Below are positions 8,340 to 16,407 of a stretch of 64,000 bases of DNA, piece by piece; the stretch's first letter is position 1; the number at the start of each line of letters is the position of its first letter. The stretch comes from JAIRNF01 sp031550925 (lineage in GTDB: Bacteria > Bacteroidota > Bacteroidia > Bacteroidales > UBA932). The notes below the pieces were generated by a model. It saw nothing but the letters and a program-made list of their open reading frames with translations, was not told the DNA's origin and did not search any database. Made by a program: the position numbers and the translations under genes. The DNA lies in contig JAVBOE010000017.1 in NCBI GenBank assembly GCA_031550925.1, positions 22,131 through 86,130 on the forward strand, given 5' to 3'.

Positions 8340-10070
8340 TTATTTTGTTTTTATTAGTTCAAATTCTGCTTTGTAATTTCCATCTAAAAATTCGCACCAA
8401 CCACATATACAAAATGATAAACCGCTGTCTTGCATGGCCAGCTGTACATATCTTTTTATGGTCTCGGGAGAGTAATTTTTTTCAATAAAAAAGGTGTTCT
8501 CTCCTTGTATTTTATGATGTATGCAAATTTCTCCTGCCACCACATTTGGCAACGTATATACAAATACAGCAGGGCTAGCTGCCACATCTCCTCCATCGTC
8601 TATCAGCTGCTGATGCTTCTTATCTGTATCTAGCGATGCTGCTGAGTTTGATAGTATAATGCCAATTTTTGTAGGCTCTGTTTTTTCTTCATCTTTCAGC
8701 AAATAAGCAGCAGCAATATAGCCCAACTTTGACAAGTCGTCCATCTTGTAAAACTTCATATTGCTTTCGTTGAATTTTTTGTATGCCTCACGGATAAAGG
8801 AAGAGAAGTCTGGTGCTTCTGATTTGAAAACAACCTTATTGTTAATAGTAACTATATTATTTTCAACGATACAACGCTTTACAGAATTGCAACTTATTTT
8901 TTGTTTACTTGTATTTTTTTGTATTTTATTTTCTATGGATAAAACAATAGCAGCATTACACCCCCCGAATCCGGAGCCTGTTTTTATACACGATTTTGCA
9001 GTCGTTTTATGATGTTTGTTGCTAATCGCTAAAGGTTGAGATACGCCGTTATTTTCGTATCCAAGTGTACCAAAGACAACTTCATTTCTCAGCTGTTGTA
9101 TGCTTAAAATTGATTCAACCACTCCCGATGCTCCCAATGTATGTCCTAAGTATGGTTTGAGGCTGTTTACCATTGTGTTTTGTAGCTGTGCCCAATGAAC
9201 GGCTTTCGCTTCCATTTCGTCGTTAAAAACAGTTGCTGTGCCGTGCAGGTTGATGTATCCTATATCATCTTTAGTAAGCCCGGCATCATCTAACGCACCT
9301 TGTATGGCATAGAATAAACCATCTCCGGTGCGTGAAGGACCTGATATGTGGTTAGCATCGTTACTGATTGCTCCGCCGCATAGGGTTGCTGCATTGGGGC
9401 AATAAGCTGTGGTTAACAGTATGCTGGCACAGGCTTCTCCAAGGTTTAACCCGTCACGTTTTTCGTCATATGGGCGACAAATGTTCGGACTGACAGATTT
9501 AAAAGATACAAAACCGCTTGTGATAAAATGTGAAAGCACATCAACACCAACAACTACAACATTCTGATAAATGTTGGCTTGTAGCAAACGCTTAGCGATG
9601 ATTAATGCTGATATACCCGAAATGCAAGCGTTTGATACAACCGATACTCTATCACCTAAATTGTAGTATGCCGAAATTTTATCTGCAATGCTCCACAAAA
9701 AAGCCGATTCGCTGATGTTTTCTGTTGCATTTTGTAGCATATCTATATTGCCCTTTGTTGTAGATATAATAAGGGCTGTATCAGATGAACTTAAGTCTGC
9801 TTTGTGCTGTTGCAACAGCTCATTTACAGATAAAATAATCAACTGCTCTGCTTTAGTGTATGCACTAAGGTTATATTTGTTTACTTGTTGGTTTAAAATT
9901 TCAGAACATATTTTTGCAGCCTGAATGGGTTGGTTTGAAATAGTACCACTTTTATCCAGTTTAACGCCACTCTTGTATGCAAGAATAGCATCAAAATTCT
10001 GTTGGGTAGTAAATCCCAACGAGCTGATGATATTATCTGCTGCAATGTATATGTTTAGATTATTCCCCAT
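8340..10070 (-). CDS. Beta-ketoacyl synthase with a C-terminal KS-N-like extension
   Basis: The start at 10070 (ATG preceded by a GGAAG ribosome site) gives 576 residues. A longer TTG start at 10082 is less likely. Residues 1 to about 392 form a full ketosynthase with Cys149 in SNACISG, His in INLHGTATVFNDE, His in YLGHTLGASG, and the GSGFGGCNAA loop. Residues about 400-576 are additional. They include KLGYIAAAYLL, IGIILSNSAAS and SPAVFVYTLPNVVAGEICI, which resemble the N-terminal part of a Cys-less, ApeC-like chain-length-factor domain. The gene therefore looks like an active KS fused to a truncated KS-like module. It overlaps the thioesterase stop by 16 bp. A role in polyene elongation is inferred. 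Confidence 0.82.
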   Translation of the reverse strand: MGNNLNIYIAADNIISSLGFTTQQNFDAILAYKSGVKLDKSGTISNQPIQAAKICSEILNQQVNKYNLSAYTKAEQLIILSVNELLQQHKADLSSSDTALIISTTKGNIDMLQNATENISESAFLWSIADKISAYYNLGDRVSVVSNACISGISALIIAKRLLQANIYQNVVVVGVDVLSHFITSGFVSFKSVSPNICRPYDEKRDGLNLGEACASILLTTAYCPNAATLCGGAISNDANHISGPSRTGDGLFYAIQGALDDAGLTKDDIGYINLHGTATVFNDEMEAKAVHWAQLQNTMVNSLKPYLGHTLGASGVVESILSIQQLRNEVVFGTLGYENNGVSQPLAISNKHHKTTAKSCIKTGSGFGGCNAAIVLSIENKIQKNTSKQKISCNSVKRCIVENNIVTINNKVVFKSEAPDFSSFIREAYKKFNESNMKFYKMDDLSKLGYIAAAYLLKDEEKTEPTKIGIILSNSAASLDTDKKHQQLIDDGGDVAASPAVFVYTLPNVVAGEICIHHKIQGENTFFIEKNYSPETIKRYVQLAMQDSGLSFCICGWCEFLDGNYKAEFELIKTK

Positions 10071-10501
10071 TTTTTCTTCCAATCCAAGTAGAATTCAGGA
10101 TTAACCAGTTCAAGCTCACGATTTAGGTTTAGAAAAACCTGTATTGAACTTCCTGTTGCTACAACCGAATGGTCATCGGCTTTGTATATGGTATATTCGA
10201 AAAGAATTTTTGCAGCATCGGTGTTGATGTATCGGGTTTCGATAATTGCTTCGTCTCCTACGCTAAGCGGTTTTTTATACTGGCAATCTAAGCTGACAAT
10301 AGGAGTCATAAAGCCATTTCTGTGCACGTCCATATAGCTTATGCCGTAGTGGTTGCCAAATGATTCGCGACCATCTTCGAAGTAACGTATATACTGACCA
10401 TGCCATACAATCTGCATGAAATCTACCTCACTAAAACGAACGCGAATTGTTGTAGTATCGGTTAATGCTGCAATATTTGGTGTAATTTTTCTTTTCGACA
10501 T
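10055..10501 (-). CDS. YbgC/4-hydroxybenzoyl-CoA-type thioesterase
   Basis: A 148-residue hotdog protein. The motif RVRFSEVDFMQIVWHGQYIR carries the Asp and His of the 4HBT/YbgC/FadM family (pattern D-x5-H), followed by YFEDGRESF. These enzymes hydrolyse acyl-CoA or acyl-ACP thioesters. Aryl polyene and flexirubin clusters usually contain one, presumably for release or editing of intermediates. The gene starts 4 bp after the dehydratase gene and overlaps the KS-fusion start by 16 bp. Confidence 0.85.
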   Translation of the reverse strand: MSKRKITPNIAALTDTTTIRVRFSEVDFMQIVWHGQYIRYFEDGRESFGNHYGISYMDVHRNGFMTPIVSLDCQYKKPLSVGDEAIIETRYINTDAAKILFEYTIYKADDHSVVATGSSIQVFLNLNRELELVNPEFYLDWKKKWGII

Positions 10502-10505
10502 TTAT

Positions 10506-10940
10506 TTACTCTTCTTTTTTCAAAAAAATCTTCATTCTGCATTCAGCCATTAGTTCGTCTGCAGCACTTGTTTTTGCTGAGATTAATGTAATATCTCCTA
10601 ACTCTTGCATCACCTGAATCTCGGTATATAATTCACTACCGATTTGTGGTAAATTATGTAGCTTAAACTTGTCAACAGAACCAATAAAGCCAAGGGAGAC
10701 AGGCTCTCCTTTTTGCGTAGATATATAGCCCATGCGTGCCGCAGCCGATTGTGCAATGTGCTCAATTAATCCGACTTCTGCAAAATGATCTGATTGGCAG
10801 AAAATATTATCGGCTTGAATTGTTAAGCCCGAATATGAAGAATTACCATCAATTCCGTAGAATTTATCAACCATGACAATGGGTGCACGTTGCGGTATTA
10901 GCTGCAGTATTTCTTCTCCTTGTAAAATAGCTTCTCGCAT
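10506..10940 (-). CDS. FabZ/ApeP-like 3-hydroxyacyl-ACP dehydratase
   Basis: A 144-residue hotdog protein beginning ILQLIPQRAPIVMVDKFYG, the start pattern of FabZ-like dehydratases. The central helix segment is EVGLIEHIAQSAAARMGY. The glutamate and histidine in this segment (GLIEH) are where FabZ has its catalytic acid. The usual GHFP is replaced by SDHF, as in the ApeP-type dehydratases of aryl polyene clusters. Length matches FabZ. It is the larger of two dehydratases in the operon. It begins 2 bp after the methyltransferase stop. Confidence 0.8.
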   Translation of the reverse strand: MREAILQGEEILQLIPQRAPIVMVDKFYGIDGNSSYSGLTIQADNIFCQSDHFAEVGLIEHIAQSAAARMGYISTQKGEPVSLGFIGSVDKFKLHNLPQIGSELYTEIQVMQELGDITLISAKTSAADELMAECRMKIFLKKEE

Positions 10941-10942
10941 GT

Positions 10943-12046
10943 TTAATCTTTTTTCTTACACTGAACAATGCTATGCCCCATTCCTAGGTTATCGTGAATT
11001 ACTTCAACAGCAAGTCCGGCATCGCTTATGCAGCGTATCATATCTTCAGAATAATACATTTTACTATTGCCGTTTGCCATTGCTGTAAAGTATATACTGG
11101 TTTGCGCCAAGCAGTATGATGCTGTTTCAAATCTTTGCCTATCCCAAAAAGTTTCCATGATGTAAAGACGAGCATTGCTGCTCATAGAAACAGCTGCACG
11201 CTGAAGTATGCTAACCACTTCTTCTTCCGAGAAGCAGTCGAGGAACTGGCTCATCCATATGGCGTCATAACCTTTTGGGAAAGGAACGTTCTTATCCAAT
11301 AAATTTACGCCATGACCATGAATGCGTTCCGCTCCGGTTTTACCTGCTGTGAATTGTTTCATTAGCTCCAGCTGCTGAGGTAAATCCATGATGGTAACGT
11401 TAACTGTCGGATTATACTCAACACACTTAAGCGCCCAACGACCGGTGTTACCGCCAACATCAAGTAGGGTAGAAGGGTTATTGCCGAATACTATCTTAAG
11501 CGCTTCTTCAAAAGAACAATCAGAATAGTAGTGGTCAAAACCGAACCAGCTCTTTTGCACATGCTCTGGTAGGCTTGATAAACCTTCATATATTGTAGGC
11601 CAATCGCCAAAAACTTTTAGCCCTTCCGGCTTACCATTTAGCAACGCTTCTTCAAGATTGAATAGCCCGAGGTAGTTTACATCATGGTTAAAATCCAGGT
11701 TTACACGAGCCATTTTATCGTTTAGCAAAAACCATCCTGTTTTTGACAAAACGAAACGATTATCGTTAAGTAAAACCGTTTTTATTGTAAGCGATGATTC
11801 CAGAAGAACTTGGGTTGCGTATGGAGATAGCTTAGTGTGCTCGATGATTTCATCTATGGTTAACCCGTCACGATTCTCGGCAAGTAAATCAAGAATGCCG
11901 AATTTTATCATTAGGCGGGATACTTGAAACACTACCGGAGCAAAAGCAATTTCTTGCGCCAACCGTTGTGCCTCTAGGGCTGTATGAGGTTCTTTTGAAT
12001 ATCGTTTTTTAAGTTCGTCAGATATATTCATGGTAATCGGTATCAT
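10943..12046 (-). CDS. SAM-dependent methyltransferase (O-methyltransferase family 2 type)
   Basis: A 367-residue protein. Residues about 25-110 form the winged-helix dimerisation domain found in plant-type and acetylserotonin O-methyltransferases (GLTIDEIIEHTKLSPYAT). The catalytic domain has the SAM motif LLDVGGNTGRWAL, then IMDLPQQLELM and the post-motif DAIWMSQFLDCFSEEE. The segment before the SAM site includes HVQKSWFGFDHYYSD. Methylation of the aryl head group, on a phenol or an adjacent ring carbon, is a known modification in aryl polyenes and flexirubins. That is the likely job here, though substrate and position are inferred. It is 1 bp from the acyltransferase stop and 2 bp from the dehydratase start. 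Confidence 0.82.
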   Translation of the reverse strand: MIPITMNISDELKKRYSKEPHTALEAQRLAQEIAFAPVVFQVSRLMIKFGILDLLAENRDGLTIDEIIEHTKLSPYATQVLLESSLTIKTVLLNDNRFVLSKTGWFLLNDKMARVNLDFNHDVNYLGLFNLEEALLNGKPEGLKVFGDWPTIYEGLSSLPEHVQKSWFGFDHYYSDCSFEEALKIVFGNNPSTLLDVGGNTGRWALKCVEYNPTVNVTIMDLPQQLELMKQFTAGKTGAERIHGHGVNLLDKNVPFPKGYDAIWMSQFLDCFSEEEVVSILQRAAVSMSSNARLYIMETFWDRQRFETASYCLAQTSIYFTAMANGNSKMYYSEDMIRCISDAGLAVEVIHDNLGMGHSIVQCKKKD

Positions 12047-12047
12047 G

Positions 12048-12932
12048 TTACCCCCAAAATTTATAGTAGTTAAACCATTGTTCGGGATATTCTTTTAGTA
12101 TGCTTTCAAGCGTTTGCACGTATTGTTTTAGCTGCTCTTGTTCAGGTTTATCTCCAACTTTTCTAGCTGTTGGTTGTGCTATGCAAAAATGAAAGCGATA
12201 TGTTTTATGCGGCTCCCTCATTGCAAAGTAAAAAACTACCGGGACTTTTAGTCGTGATGCCAGCAAAAACGGACCACCCGGAAATTTTGCTTCTTTTCCC
12301 ATAAAAAAACAGGTCAGCAGCTTATCTTCTTTCACATAACGGTCTCCCTGAAAACAAACGTACTCTTTGTTGTCTAACGCTGTTTTAATAGCAAAAACGT
12401 GCTCTAAATTATCGTTGTTAACCGCAACTATTTTATAATCGGCAAAAGCCTTATTTTTTTCTAACACTTCTTTAATGCGCCTGTGCTCGGCATCGTAAAG
12501 CACTATGTTTATTTTTTTTCCATAACCCTCAAAGAACGGAGTCCCTATTTCCCAGCTGCCTACATGCGCCCCTATTATTATGGCTCCTTTATCATCGTTC
12601 AGTATTTCAAGAAATTTTTCGTAATTCTCAAACTTAAACTTGAACTTCTTTGTAAGCCCGCAACCAATGGCAACCTTATCTATTAGTATCTGTCCGAAAC
12701 GATAGTAGTTCTTAAATAAAAAGCCTATGGATTTAAATACGTTTCGTTTTAGGATTTTTCGGGAGTAAAACCACGAACTGGCTGTAGCCCTTGGTGCAAA
12801 AGGTATAAAATGGATAACAATAAAGGCAAGGAATGTATATGCAACATTAACTCCAAGATGCTTTATCAAATAGATAAAGAACAGGTATCCGAATTTTCCA
12901 CCTCGTGTTTTGCCTTCCCACTCTGTAGCCAT
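12048..12932 (-). CDS. LpxL/HtrB-like lysophospholipid acyltransferase family protein
   Basis: A 294-residue protein with an N-terminal hydrophobic segment (residues about 20-50), then the LpxL/HtrB family signature GAHVGSWEIG carrying the HX4E catalytic dyad. Further family motifs are QGDRYV and FPGGPFLLASRLKVPVV. Chromosomal LpxL enzymes move an acyl chain from ACP to lipid A. Paralogues in aryl polyene clusters are proposed to transfer the finished polyene from ACP to a lipid or glycolipid anchor. The gene overlaps the ACP stop by one base, which fits ACP-bound acyl donation. Confidence 0.85.
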   Translation of the reverse strand: MATEWEGKTRGGKFGYLFFIYLIKHLGVNVAYTFLAFIVIHFIPFAPRATASSWFYSRKILKRNVFKSIGFLFKNYYRFGQILIDKVAIGCGLTKKFKFKFENYEKFLEILNDDKGAIIIGAHVGSWEIGTPFFEGYGKKINIVLYDAEHRRIKEVLEKNKAFADYKIVAVNNDNLEHVFAIKTALDNKEYVCFQGDRYVKEDKLLTCFFMGKEAKFPGGPFLLASRLKVPVVFYFAMREPHKTYRFHFCIAQPTARKVGDKPEQEQLKQYVQTLESILKEYPEQWFNYYKFWG

Positions 12933-13183
12933 TATTCCTCAACATTCATACGCGAAATAACGAAGTTGTAAAAATCCTGAACTGTTTGTACTCCAATAAA
13001 ATCTTTACTGGTTACAGAAAATCCAAAATTTTGCTCAACTAAAACAACCATATCTACCATATCTAAGCTGTCTAGCCGCAATACTTTCATCAAATTGGCA
13101 TCCGGTTGAATTAATTCAATATCCGTTTCAAATTCGTCTGCTAAAGTTGCTCTAATCTTTTCGGTAATTTCTACAATTCTCAT
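12932..13183 (-). CDS. Acyl carrier protein
   Basis: An 83-residue ACP with the phosphopantetheine Ser in LRLDSLDMVDMVVLVEQNFGF near residue 38. It is the first ACP of the operon, 30 bp after the FabB/F-like KS and overlapping the acyltransferase start by one base. The position suggests it loads the 4-coumaroyl starter or hands the final chain to the acyltransferase, which remains inference. It differs clearly from the ACP at 8083-8337, so the two may have separate partners. Confidence 0.93.
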   Translation of the reverse strand: MRIVEITEKIRATLADEFETDIELIQPDANLMKVLRLDSLDMVDMVVLVEQNFGFSVTSKDFIGVQTVQDFYNFVISRMNVEE

Positions 13184-13213
13184 GGTTTCTGCTTAATATT
13201 GGTAATATTAAGT

Positions 13214-14437
13214 TTACTCTTTAAATTTTTTAATAATTAAGGTTGAGTTGGTTCCTCCAAAGCCAAATGAGTTGGATAGGAAGGTGTCAAACTCAATATC
13301 TACACGCTTTGAAGGAATATTGAGCAAGGAAGAAGTCTCGTCAGATTCTTCGAAGTTGATATTAGGAGCAACAAAATTATTCTGCATCATTAGGGTTGAG
13401 TAAACAATTTCGCTTGCACCTGCCATCCACATTTCGTGTCCGGTCATTGATTTAGTTGACGTAACCAGCGGACGGTATTCTCCAAAAACATCAATAATAG
13501 CTTGTGCTTCATTTAAATCGCCGATAGGCGTTGACGTTGCGTGAGCGTTGATGTATTTTATATCAGAAAGTTTTACGCCCGAAGATTCAATAGCCATCTG
13601 CAGCGATTTTTTAGAACCGTTGATGTTAGGCACAGACATGTGATCTCCGTTTGAAGAAAATCCGTAACCCATAATTTCGGCAAGAATAGGTGCTCCGCGT
13701 TTCTTCGCTGATTCGTAGCTCTCGATTACCAGACTTGCAGCACCTCCGCTCGGAACTAATCCATCGCGGTTTTTGTCGAATGGACGTGATGCTTTGTGAG
13801 GCTCATCTATGCGGGTAGAGAAGGTTCCTAACCCATCGAAGCTGCTAACCCCAAAAGGATTTACTTCTTGTGCGCCACCGCAAAGTATGCAATTTTGAAA
13901 TCCATTCCCAATTAAAATGTAGGCCATACCAATAGAGTGAGAACCACTGGCGCATGCCCCGGATATGGTAAAGCTGATACCTTTGAGCTTAAAAATAATG
14001 GAGAGGTTCATCGTTACAGTCGAGTTTAGCGCCTGAAAAACGGAACCGGCCCCTACAAGTGCTGTATTTCTCTTTGTCCTAACAGTATCACACGCTGTAA
14101 TAATGGGAACAGCACTGCTGTCATTTCCATATAAAATTCCTACATCATTAGCCTCTAAAAACGCGCTGTCGATGCCTGCATTCCGAAATGCTTCTGCTGT
14201 TGCCATGTAGGCATATTCACCTTGTTCGGCAAGGTAGTTACGTTGACGCCTGTCAAGCAAAGGTTTTAAATCCGGACGCTCAATAATGCCTGTTAAGGGA
14301 GAAATAAACCCCAGCTCTTTACGTTCGGGGTCAATGCCAATGCCTGATTTTCCATGATATAGCGAATCCTTTACCTCATTGAGATTTTTGCCTATACATG
14401 AGTATATCCCCATACCCGTTATTACAACTCTTTTCAT
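13214..14437 (-). CDS. FabB/FabF-like beta-ketoacyl-ACP synthase
   Basis: A 407-residue condensing enzyme. Cys162 lies in SGACASGSHSIG, one His in INAHATSTPIGDLNE, the second His in SMTGHEMWMAGASE, and the C-terminus has SNSFGFGGTNST. The GACASG context and overall pattern are closer to FabB than FabF. The motif after the second His (EMWMAGA) differs from the usual SLGAAGA, which may reflect a different acyl pocket. It is the second gene of the operon, 5 bp after the ammonia-lyase, so it may act early, for instance in extending the coumaroyl starter. Confidence 0.9.
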   Translation of the reverse strand: MKRVVITGMGIYSCIGKNLNEVKDSLYHGKSGIGIDPERKELGFISPLTGIIERPDLKPLLDRRQRNYLAEQGEYAYMATAEAFRNAGIDSAFLEANDVGILYGNDSSAVPIITACDTVRTKRNTALVGAGSVFQALNSTVTMNLSIIFKLKGISFTISGACASGSHSIGMAYILIGNGFQNCILCGGAQEVNPFGVSSFDGLGTFSTRIDEPHKASRPFDKNRDGLVPSGGAASLVIESYESAKKRGAPILAEIMGYGFSSNGDHMSVPNINGSKKSLQMAIESSGVKLSDIKYINAHATSTPIGDLNEAQAIIDVFGEYRPLVTSTKSMTGHEMWMAGASEIVYSTLMMQNNFVAPNINFEESDETSSLLNIPSKRVDIEFDTFLSNSFGFGGTNSTLIIKKFKE

Positions 14438-14442
14438 TTTCG

Positions 14443-15981
14443 CTATAGCTCGACTTCCGACAATTTGTGATTCTTCAAATACTCAACAAGTTTTTCTATA
14501 TCCTTATACATTGGCTTATCTTCAACAAACACAGGGAAGATATCTCGTACTTCGGCATATATCTTTGCTGTTTTTGGAGATAGCTTTGATTGAATTTTCA
14601 GGTAATCTATGGCTTGTGCTATTGCCATAAATTGAATTGACAATACCTGAAATGAATTCTCTATAACTGTTTTCGCAATTAGCGCCGAGTTAGTGCCCAT
14701 GCTTACGATATCTTGATTGTCGTTGTTATTCGGGATGCTATGCACATACATCGGGTTCGACAACGTTTGGCACTCGGCGGTGGTTGATGTTGCCGTAAAC
14801 TGTGCAGCTTGTAAACCGTAGTTAAGACCAAGCGTACCAAGATTTCCGAAAGGTGGAAGAATTTCGTTAATCTTATCATGGAAGATATAGTTAAGCTGTC
14901 GCTCGGCAAGCATGGTTAGCTTTGTAATCGCAATCTTCAGCTTATCCATTTCGTATGAAACATAATCGCCATGAAAGTTTCCGCCATGGTATATATTTTG
15001 CGAATCGGGGTCAACAATCGGATTATCACATGCCGAGTTGATTTCGTTAACCAAAACCTTTTCCGCATTTTTCAGCTCATCATATATAGGTCCTAGCACT
15101 TGTGGCACGCAACGAAGAGAATAGTATGGCTGTACTTTATGTGCAAAAATACGCTCTTCGTGCTTATGGCTATATAGCTCAATCTCTCGTTTACGAACAC
15201 ATTGACTGTCTTCTATCAGCTTAGTCATAATTTCGGCAATCTTGCTTTGTCCTTTGTGTCGTTTGGTATCGTTAAGCTCTTTCGCCATAAAGTCATCGTA
15301 TGATGAAACGACTTCATTCACCATAACCGATGCTATAATTGACCATTGTAGCAGCTTACGGGCATATATCAGATTAACAAGCCCGATGCCTGTCATAACA
15401 GAAGTACCATTGGTTACTGATAATCCTTCGCGAATACGCATTGCAAAAGGTTTCAATCCTAGCTGTTTCATTACATCGGAACAGTTTTGAAGCTGACCAT
15501 TGTAGTAAACCTCTCCTTCGCCAATAAATGTTAACGCAAGGTGTGCAAGCTGTACCAAATCACCGCTAGCTCCAACGCTTCCATGCTCGGGAACGAATGG
15601 ATATATCTCTTTATTGATAAAGTTTACAATAAGGTTAACCAGTTCAGGGTGTACTCCCGATTTTCCTTGTAGAAAAGTATAAAGACGTGCGAGCATTGCA
15701 GCCCTCACATAAATGGGCTCTAGTGGTTTTCCCGCTCCAACCGAGTGGCTGCGAATTATGTTATACTGTAGCTCTGTTAGGGCTTTGTCGTCTATTCTGT
15801 ATTGAGCCATTGGCCCAAAGCCTGTATTAATACCGTAGATAACTTTATTAGCAGAGAAATCTTCCAAAAAGTCGAAGCTTCTTTGCACTTCGGCCATGGT
15901 TTCTTTCAGGATAGCTATCGGTTGCTTATCAAATACTATATTTTTTATCGACTCTAGGTCTATCAACGCGTTTTGTTCCAT
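14443..15981 (-). CDS. Tyrosine ammonia-lyase (MIO enzyme), first gene of the polyene operon
   Basis: A 512-residue aromatic amino acid lyase. The Ala138-Ser139-Gly140 triad in GSVGASGDL cyclises to the MIO electrophile. Tyr49 in VIYGINTGFG is the catalytic base, and NNNDNQDIVSMG near the C-terminal half is intact. The selectivity stretch reads IIRSHSVGAG (Ser78-His79). As I recall it, this matches the characterised Flavobacterium johnsoniae tyrosine ammonia-lyase (RSHSSGTG) rather than classical histidine ammonia-lyases. Long identical stretches such as HGGNFHGDY and TMLAERQLNY also fit. Product: 4-coumarate, the aromatic starter of flexirubins and some aryl polyenes. A clear second MIO enzyme, hutH, lies at 39623-41128. 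Substrate should be regarded as likely, not proven. Confidence 0.85.
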   Translation of the reverse strand: MEQNALIDLESIKNIVFDKQPIAILKETMAEVQRSFDFLEDFSANKVIYGINTGFGPMAQYRIDDKALTELQYNIIRSHSVGAGKPLEPIYVRAAMLARLYTFLQGKSGVHPELVNLIVNFINKEIYPFVPEHGSVGASGDLVQLAHLALTFIGEGEVYYNGQLQNCSDVMKQLGLKPFAMRIREGLSVTNGTSVMTGIGLVNLIYARKLLQWSIIASVMVNEVVSSYDDFMAKELNDTKRHKGQSKIAEIMTKLIEDSQCVRKREIELYSHKHEERIFAHKVQPYYSLRCVPQVLGPIYDELKNAEKVLVNEINSACDNPIVDPDSQNIYHGGNFHGDYVSYEMDKLKIAITKLTMLAERQLNYIFHDKINEILPPFGNLGTLGLNYGLQAAQFTATSTTAECQTLSNPMYVHSIPNNNDNQDIVSMGTNSALIAKTVIENSFQVLSIQFMAIAQAIDYLKIQSKLSPKTAKIYAEVRDIFPVFVEDKPMYKDIEKLVEYLKNHKLSEVEL

Positions 15982-15986
15982 GTAGA

Positions 15987-16076
15987 AAATCGGATTATTC
16001 CAAACTGTAAAAGTACTATTTTATTTGCAAAAGCTTTAAATTTAAGCTTGAGATATGAGTACTAGCAATCCGATTT
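15987..16076. promoter_or_regulatory. Candidate operator region upstream of the polyene operon
   Basis: Just upstream of the ammonia-lyase start (15981) a 10-bp inverted repeat AAATCGGATT (15987-15996) / AATCCGATTT (16067-16076) brackets a near-perfect 19-bp palindrome AAGCTTTAAATTTAAGCTT at 16031-16049. The symmetric elements lie where the promoter of the 17-gene operon must be, so they may bind a dimeric regulator. No regulator gene is in the window. The rest of the 426-bp gap (15982-16407) shows only AT-rich sequence and the GH92 promoter. Confidence 0.4.
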
Positions 16077-16369
16077 ATTTATCTAGTTGACTTACAGTGA
16101 AAAATAAGTACTTAAAAAATGCTAAATTTTCCAATACTCTGTTTCGAGCAATTTATATCTGATTTGTTTAAAAATGAGGCTTTTAAAGTGATTTAACTTG
16201 TTGAATTGAGTAGAGTAATGGAATCGCATATTGGCTTAATTCGAGAATTTTTGAACATCTGTAGATATAGGCTTGTAAAGTTCTGGAGGATATACAAACA
16301 CAAGCTCTATTGCATATCAAATCAAAAAGTGTAAATATAGTTGTGGTTACAGAAACAAAAAGATTTATC

Positions 16370-16377
16370 TAAATTTG
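16370..16377 (+). promoter_or_regulatory. Bacteroidota -7 box (TAAATTTG) upstream of GH92
   Basis: TAAATTTG fits the TAnnTTTG consensus and lies 31 bp before the GH92 start. A TTG at 16341-16343 is the nearest upstream element, but the spacing of 26 is longer than the usual 19-21. Only the -7 box is supported. Confidence 0.4.
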
Positions 16378-16407
16378 TTTGATACAGATTAGTAAAAAGC
16401 AAATGTT

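Noticed and set aside
10071..10082. TTG start for the KS fusion
   Set aside because: The ATG at 10070 has a GGAAG ribosome site directly upstream and needs no rare start.
14443..15981. Calling the polyene-operon lyase histidine ammonia-lyase
   Set aside because: The SH pair alone would suggest HutH, but the wider sequence matches the Flavobacterium tyrosine lyase, and a better HutH exists at 39623-41128.
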